Shown here: piece by piece, positions 4,106 to 5,721 of the stretch
How positions within the stretch are numbered: position 1 is the first letter of the stretch
How the letters are laid out: each line of letters starts with the position of its first letter
NCBI GenBank assembly: GCA_947427325.1
Contig: CANEHP010000147.1
Location: 1-5,721 of the forward strand
Direction: 5' to 3'
Length of the DNA stretch: 5,721 nt
From: an uncultured Clostridia bacterium
GTDB lineage: Bacteria; Bacillota; Clostridia; Oscillospirales; Ruminococcaceae
Notes under the pieces: model-generated
The model's database searches: none
What the model was told of the DNA's origin: nothing
What the model saw: the letters and a program-made list of their open reading frames with translations, nothing else
Made by a program: the position numbers and the translations under genes

Positions 4106-5284
4106 ATGTCATCCAAGAAGCTGCTAATCCCTGCGGCAGGCTTTATAATCGCCGCCGCATTTTTTTTAACAGGCTGTGATGCGTCAAAGCAGCCCCAAAA
4201 TACGACAGGTATCGGAGAAATGCGGGATATAACCGCTGTGGAATTAGTTAAGGAAATGAAAATCGGTTGGAATCTGGGCAATACTCTTGATGTATGTCAA
4301 GCTGACAGAAACGGCGACGGAAAGCTTGATGAGCATGCAGAGGAGGGGGAAGAGGTTGATGAAACCCTATGGGGGAATGTTATGACCACTCCCGAGCTTT
4401 TTGACAAGCTTAAAGCGGACGGAATAAATGCGGTGCGTATTCCCGTTACATGGAGAGATCACCTGGATGAAAAGAATAACATAAAAGATGAATGGATGAA
4501 CCGTGTTCAGGAGATAGTCGATTACGCTATAAGCCGTGATTTTTATGTAATAATCAATATGCATCATGACGGCGGCGGCGATCCTAAGTTCGGCGCTTGG
4601 ATAATTGAAACGGCAAAATCCGATTACGATGCTTTTTATACTAAGTACAGCAAAATGTGGAAGCAAATTGCGGAGAGGTTTAAGGACTATTCCGACCGTC
4701 TGATTTTCGAATCAATGAACGAGGTCGGTTTTGACGGCTTGGGAGATAATAAGGCCTTTGATTTACTGAATAAAATCAATCAGGATTTTGTAAGCATTAT
4801 TCGCACAAGCGGCGGCAATAACGAGAAACGCCATCTGCTGATAGCAGGATATTGGACCGATGTAGCCCAAACCTGCAAATCCGATTTTAAAATGCCCGAG
4901 GACACAATAGAAAATCATCTTATTGTATCCGTACATTACTATACTCCCTATGAGTTTTGCATTGCAGGCTCTCAAAAGACATGGGGCAGCGATTCCGAGA
5001 TTAAGCTTATGAAAAGCAAGATGAATTTGATGAAAACCACCTTTGTCGACAAGGGGATTCCGTTTATTATAGGTGAATACTCAGGCGGCGGTCCTGCAAA
5101 AGAATTTATTTATTTCAGTGAGTATCTTACCGGGCTTTGTCATGATATGGGCGCTTGCTGCTTTTTGTGGGATAACGGCGAAAATCTTAACCGCAGCACT
5201 CTTAAATGGCGTGTAGACGGGCTTATGGAAGCGCTTCAAAGAGCCGTCTCGGATGAAAAATATGAAGTGACTAAAGCCGAATAG
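4106..5284 (+). CDS. GH5 family endoglucanase (cellulase), predicted lipoprotein
   Basis: This enzyme is predicted to hydrolyse beta-1,4-glucan chains (cellulose, or xyloglucan and related glucans) with retention of configuration. Of 392 residues, 1-24 form a lipoprotein signal ending in LTGC, so C24 should be lipid-anchored at the cell surface. The rest is one catalytic barrel: MKIGWNLGNTLD (51-62), R111 in AVRIPVTW, NMHHD (151-155), acid/base E206 in FESMNEV, H277-Y279 in SVHYY, nucleophile E324 in IIGEY, and W355 in LWDNG. The pattern is closest to subfamily GH5_4, by recollection of family motifs. There is no carbohydrate-binding module or dockerin. An acidic insert at 67-79 (DRNGDGKLDEHAE) resembles a calcium-binding loop. 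AAGGAG six bases before the ATG supports the start. It has its own promoter and shares a terminator with spoIIID, so it is a single-gene unit. Substrate is not certain from sequence alone. Confidence 0.93.
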   Translation: MSSKKLLIPAAGFIIAAAFFLTGCDASKQPQNTTGIGEMRDITAVELVKEMKIGWNLGNTLDVCQADRNGDGKLDEHAEEGEEVDETLWGNVMTTPELFDKLKADGINAVRIPVTWRDHLDEKNNIKDEWMNRVQEIVDYAISRDFYVIINMHHDGGGDPKFGAWIIETAKSDYDAFYTKYSKMWKQIAERFKDYSDRLIFESMNEVGFDGLGDNKAFDLLNKINQDFVSIIRTSGGNNEKRHLLIAGYWTDVAQTCKSDFKMPEDTIENHLIVSVHYYTPYEFCIAGSQKTWGSDSEIKLMKSKMNLMKTTFVDKGIPFIIGEYSGGGPAKEFIYFSEYLTGLCHDMGACCFLWDNGENLNRSTLKWRVDGLMEALQRAVSDEKYEVTKAE

Positions 5285-5303
5285 GAGCGTTAAATAAAAA
5301 TTG

Positions 5304-5346
5304 AAAAAATAACCGGACAGCGTTTATACTGCCCGGTTATTTTTTT
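5304..5346. terminator. Bidirectional terminator between cellulase gene and spoIIID
   Basis: AATAACCGGACAG (5308-5320) pairs with CTGCCCGGTTATT (5329-5341), 13 bp with one A/C mismatch and an 8-base loop. A residues on the left (5304-5307) and T residues on the right (5342-5346) extend the stem and give a U tract on either strand. It sits in the 61-base gap between convergent genes and can end both transcripts; its right edge touches the spoIIID stop codon. Confidence 0.9.
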
Positions 5347-5648
5347 CAATCCGCTTTTTCCCTCATTTCACTGTATTTTCTTTTAGTCGCCATACCTCCT
5401 CTGATATGTCTTTCCTGTTTATTCTTTTCCAAAACCTCCTGCACCTGTTTTTGCAGTGTGGGATTTATTTTTTCCAGCCTTGATGTTATATCCTGATGAA
5501 CTGTGCTTTTGCTTATTCCGAAAATCTTTGCTGCACTTCTTACGGTAGCGCCGTTGTCAATTATGTACCTTCCGAGGCTTACGCATCTTTCTTGTTTTGT
5601 TCCGAAATCTTGAACGACTTGAACGGATGGTGTTGGTTTTGCTGACAT
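5346..5648 (-). CDS. spoIIID: SpoIIID, mother-cell sporulation transcription regulator
   Basis: SpoIIID is a small DNA-binding protein made in the mother cell under sigma-E. It activates or represses many sigma-E genes and helps switch on sigK. The 100-residue protein matches Bacillus SpoIIID along its length: ERCVSLGRYIIDNGATVRSA, then the helix-turn-helix AAKIFGISKSTVHQDITSRL (39-58), INPTLQKQVQEVL and the basic tail ERHIRGGMATKRKYSE. The N-terminus has about 15 residues more than Bacillus SpoIIID. I chose the ATG at 5648-5646 because AAAGGGG ends seven bases before it. A longer in-frame start at 5714 would translate the family C element and is rejected. The element begins 25 bases upstream of this ATG, so the native promoter must lie inside or beyond it. 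Confidence 0.95.
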   Translation of the reverse strand: MSAKPTPSVQVVQDFGTKQERCVSLGRYIIDNGATVRSAAKIFGISKSTVHQDITSRLEKINPTLQKQVQEVLEKNKQERHIRGGMATKRKYSEMREKAD

Positions 5649-5655
5649 TGTTTCG

Positions 5656-5662
5656 CCCCTTT
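5656..5662 (-). promoter_or_regulatory. Ribosome binding site that sets the spoIIID start
   Basis: AAAGGGG on the minus strand, seven bases before the ATG at 5648, is a strong Shine-Dalgarno site. The upstream in-frame ATG codons at 5714, 5687 and 5666 have no comparable site, so this decides the start codon. Confidence 0.85.
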
Positions 5663-5673
5663 GCATTATTTTA

Positions 5674-5721
5674 GAACTTGTTCTCATAGGAATGGTGCGC
5701 AGATTTTCGAGCAAATTTTGT
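5674..5721 (+). mobile_element. MITE-like element C, copy C2 (partial, runs off window)
   Basis: The 48 visible bases match the left end of C1 at 3440 onward with about three substitutions (for example GTGTGCGGA against GTGCGCAGA), in the same orientation. They begin after TTA, as C1 does. The rest is outside the window. Relative to spoIIID the element lies just upstream and would be in the 5' leader of any transcript starting beyond it. Confidence 0.75.

Noticed and set aside
4078..4975. Minus-strand frames of 67-99 codons opposite the cellulase
   Set aside because: They overlap a clearly conserved GH5 gene on the other strand and are its antisense shadows.
5649..5714. N-terminal extension of SpoIIID by 22 residues from an upstream ATG
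   Set aside because: The extension is translated from the C2 element end, lacks a ribosome site, and has no family similarity; the ATG at 5648 has AAAGGGG at proper spacing.

Overview
The window looks like a chromosomal segment from an anaerobic, low-GC, spore-forming Firmicute of the class Clostridia, probably a fibre-degrading gut or rumen type (Ruminococcaceae/Oscillospiraceae-like). The grounds are AT-rich intergenic DNA, purine-rich Shine-Dalgarno sites, three endospore-specific genes (spoIVB, spo0A, spoIIID) and a lipoprotein GH5 cellulase of the kind common in rumen Clostridia. The lineage is an inference; no rRNA or other taxonomic marker is present.

Layout. Bases 1-158 (minus) hold the N-terminal end of an unrecognised membrane protein, divergent from spoIVB (422-1678, plus), the S55 protease that signals from forespore to mother cell. 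A terminator-like hairpin follows at 1848-1885. spo0A (2597-3406, plus), the master sporulation regulator, comes next; spoIVB-spo0A adjacency is a conserved Firmicute arrangement. Here, however, the genes are about 920 bp apart. Downstream are a cellulase (4106-5284, plus) with a textbook sigma-A promoter, a shared bidirectional terminator (5304-5346), and convergent spoIIID (5346-5648, minus), a mother-cell DNA-binding regulator.

The unusual part is the noncoding DNA. It holds several short, non-coding inverted-repeat elements (MITE-like). Two copies of family A (about 162-175 bp) lie in direct orientation on either side of spo0A. Each has been interrupted by a different element: family B (190 bp) sits in the right terminal repeat of copy A1, and family C (160 bp) sits in the left part of copy A2. 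A second family C copy lies about 25 bp upstream of the spoIIID start codon and runs off the window. A degenerate C-type end lies upstream of spoIVB. A further fold-back (D, 2101-2174) precedes A1. The families have different ends but share a core design: an AAGGAAAAA-like tract, a short central hairpin and a TGACGCAG/TGACGAAG-like tract.

Working together: phosphorylated Spo0A starts sporulation, SpoIIID tunes the mother-cell programme, and SpoIVB triggers the late sigma-K checkpoint in organisms that keep it. The cellulase is probably unrelated in function. All three sporulation genes have element DNA in their 5' flank, so the elements may have moved or replaced promoters. That is an inference from position; no expression data are available here.
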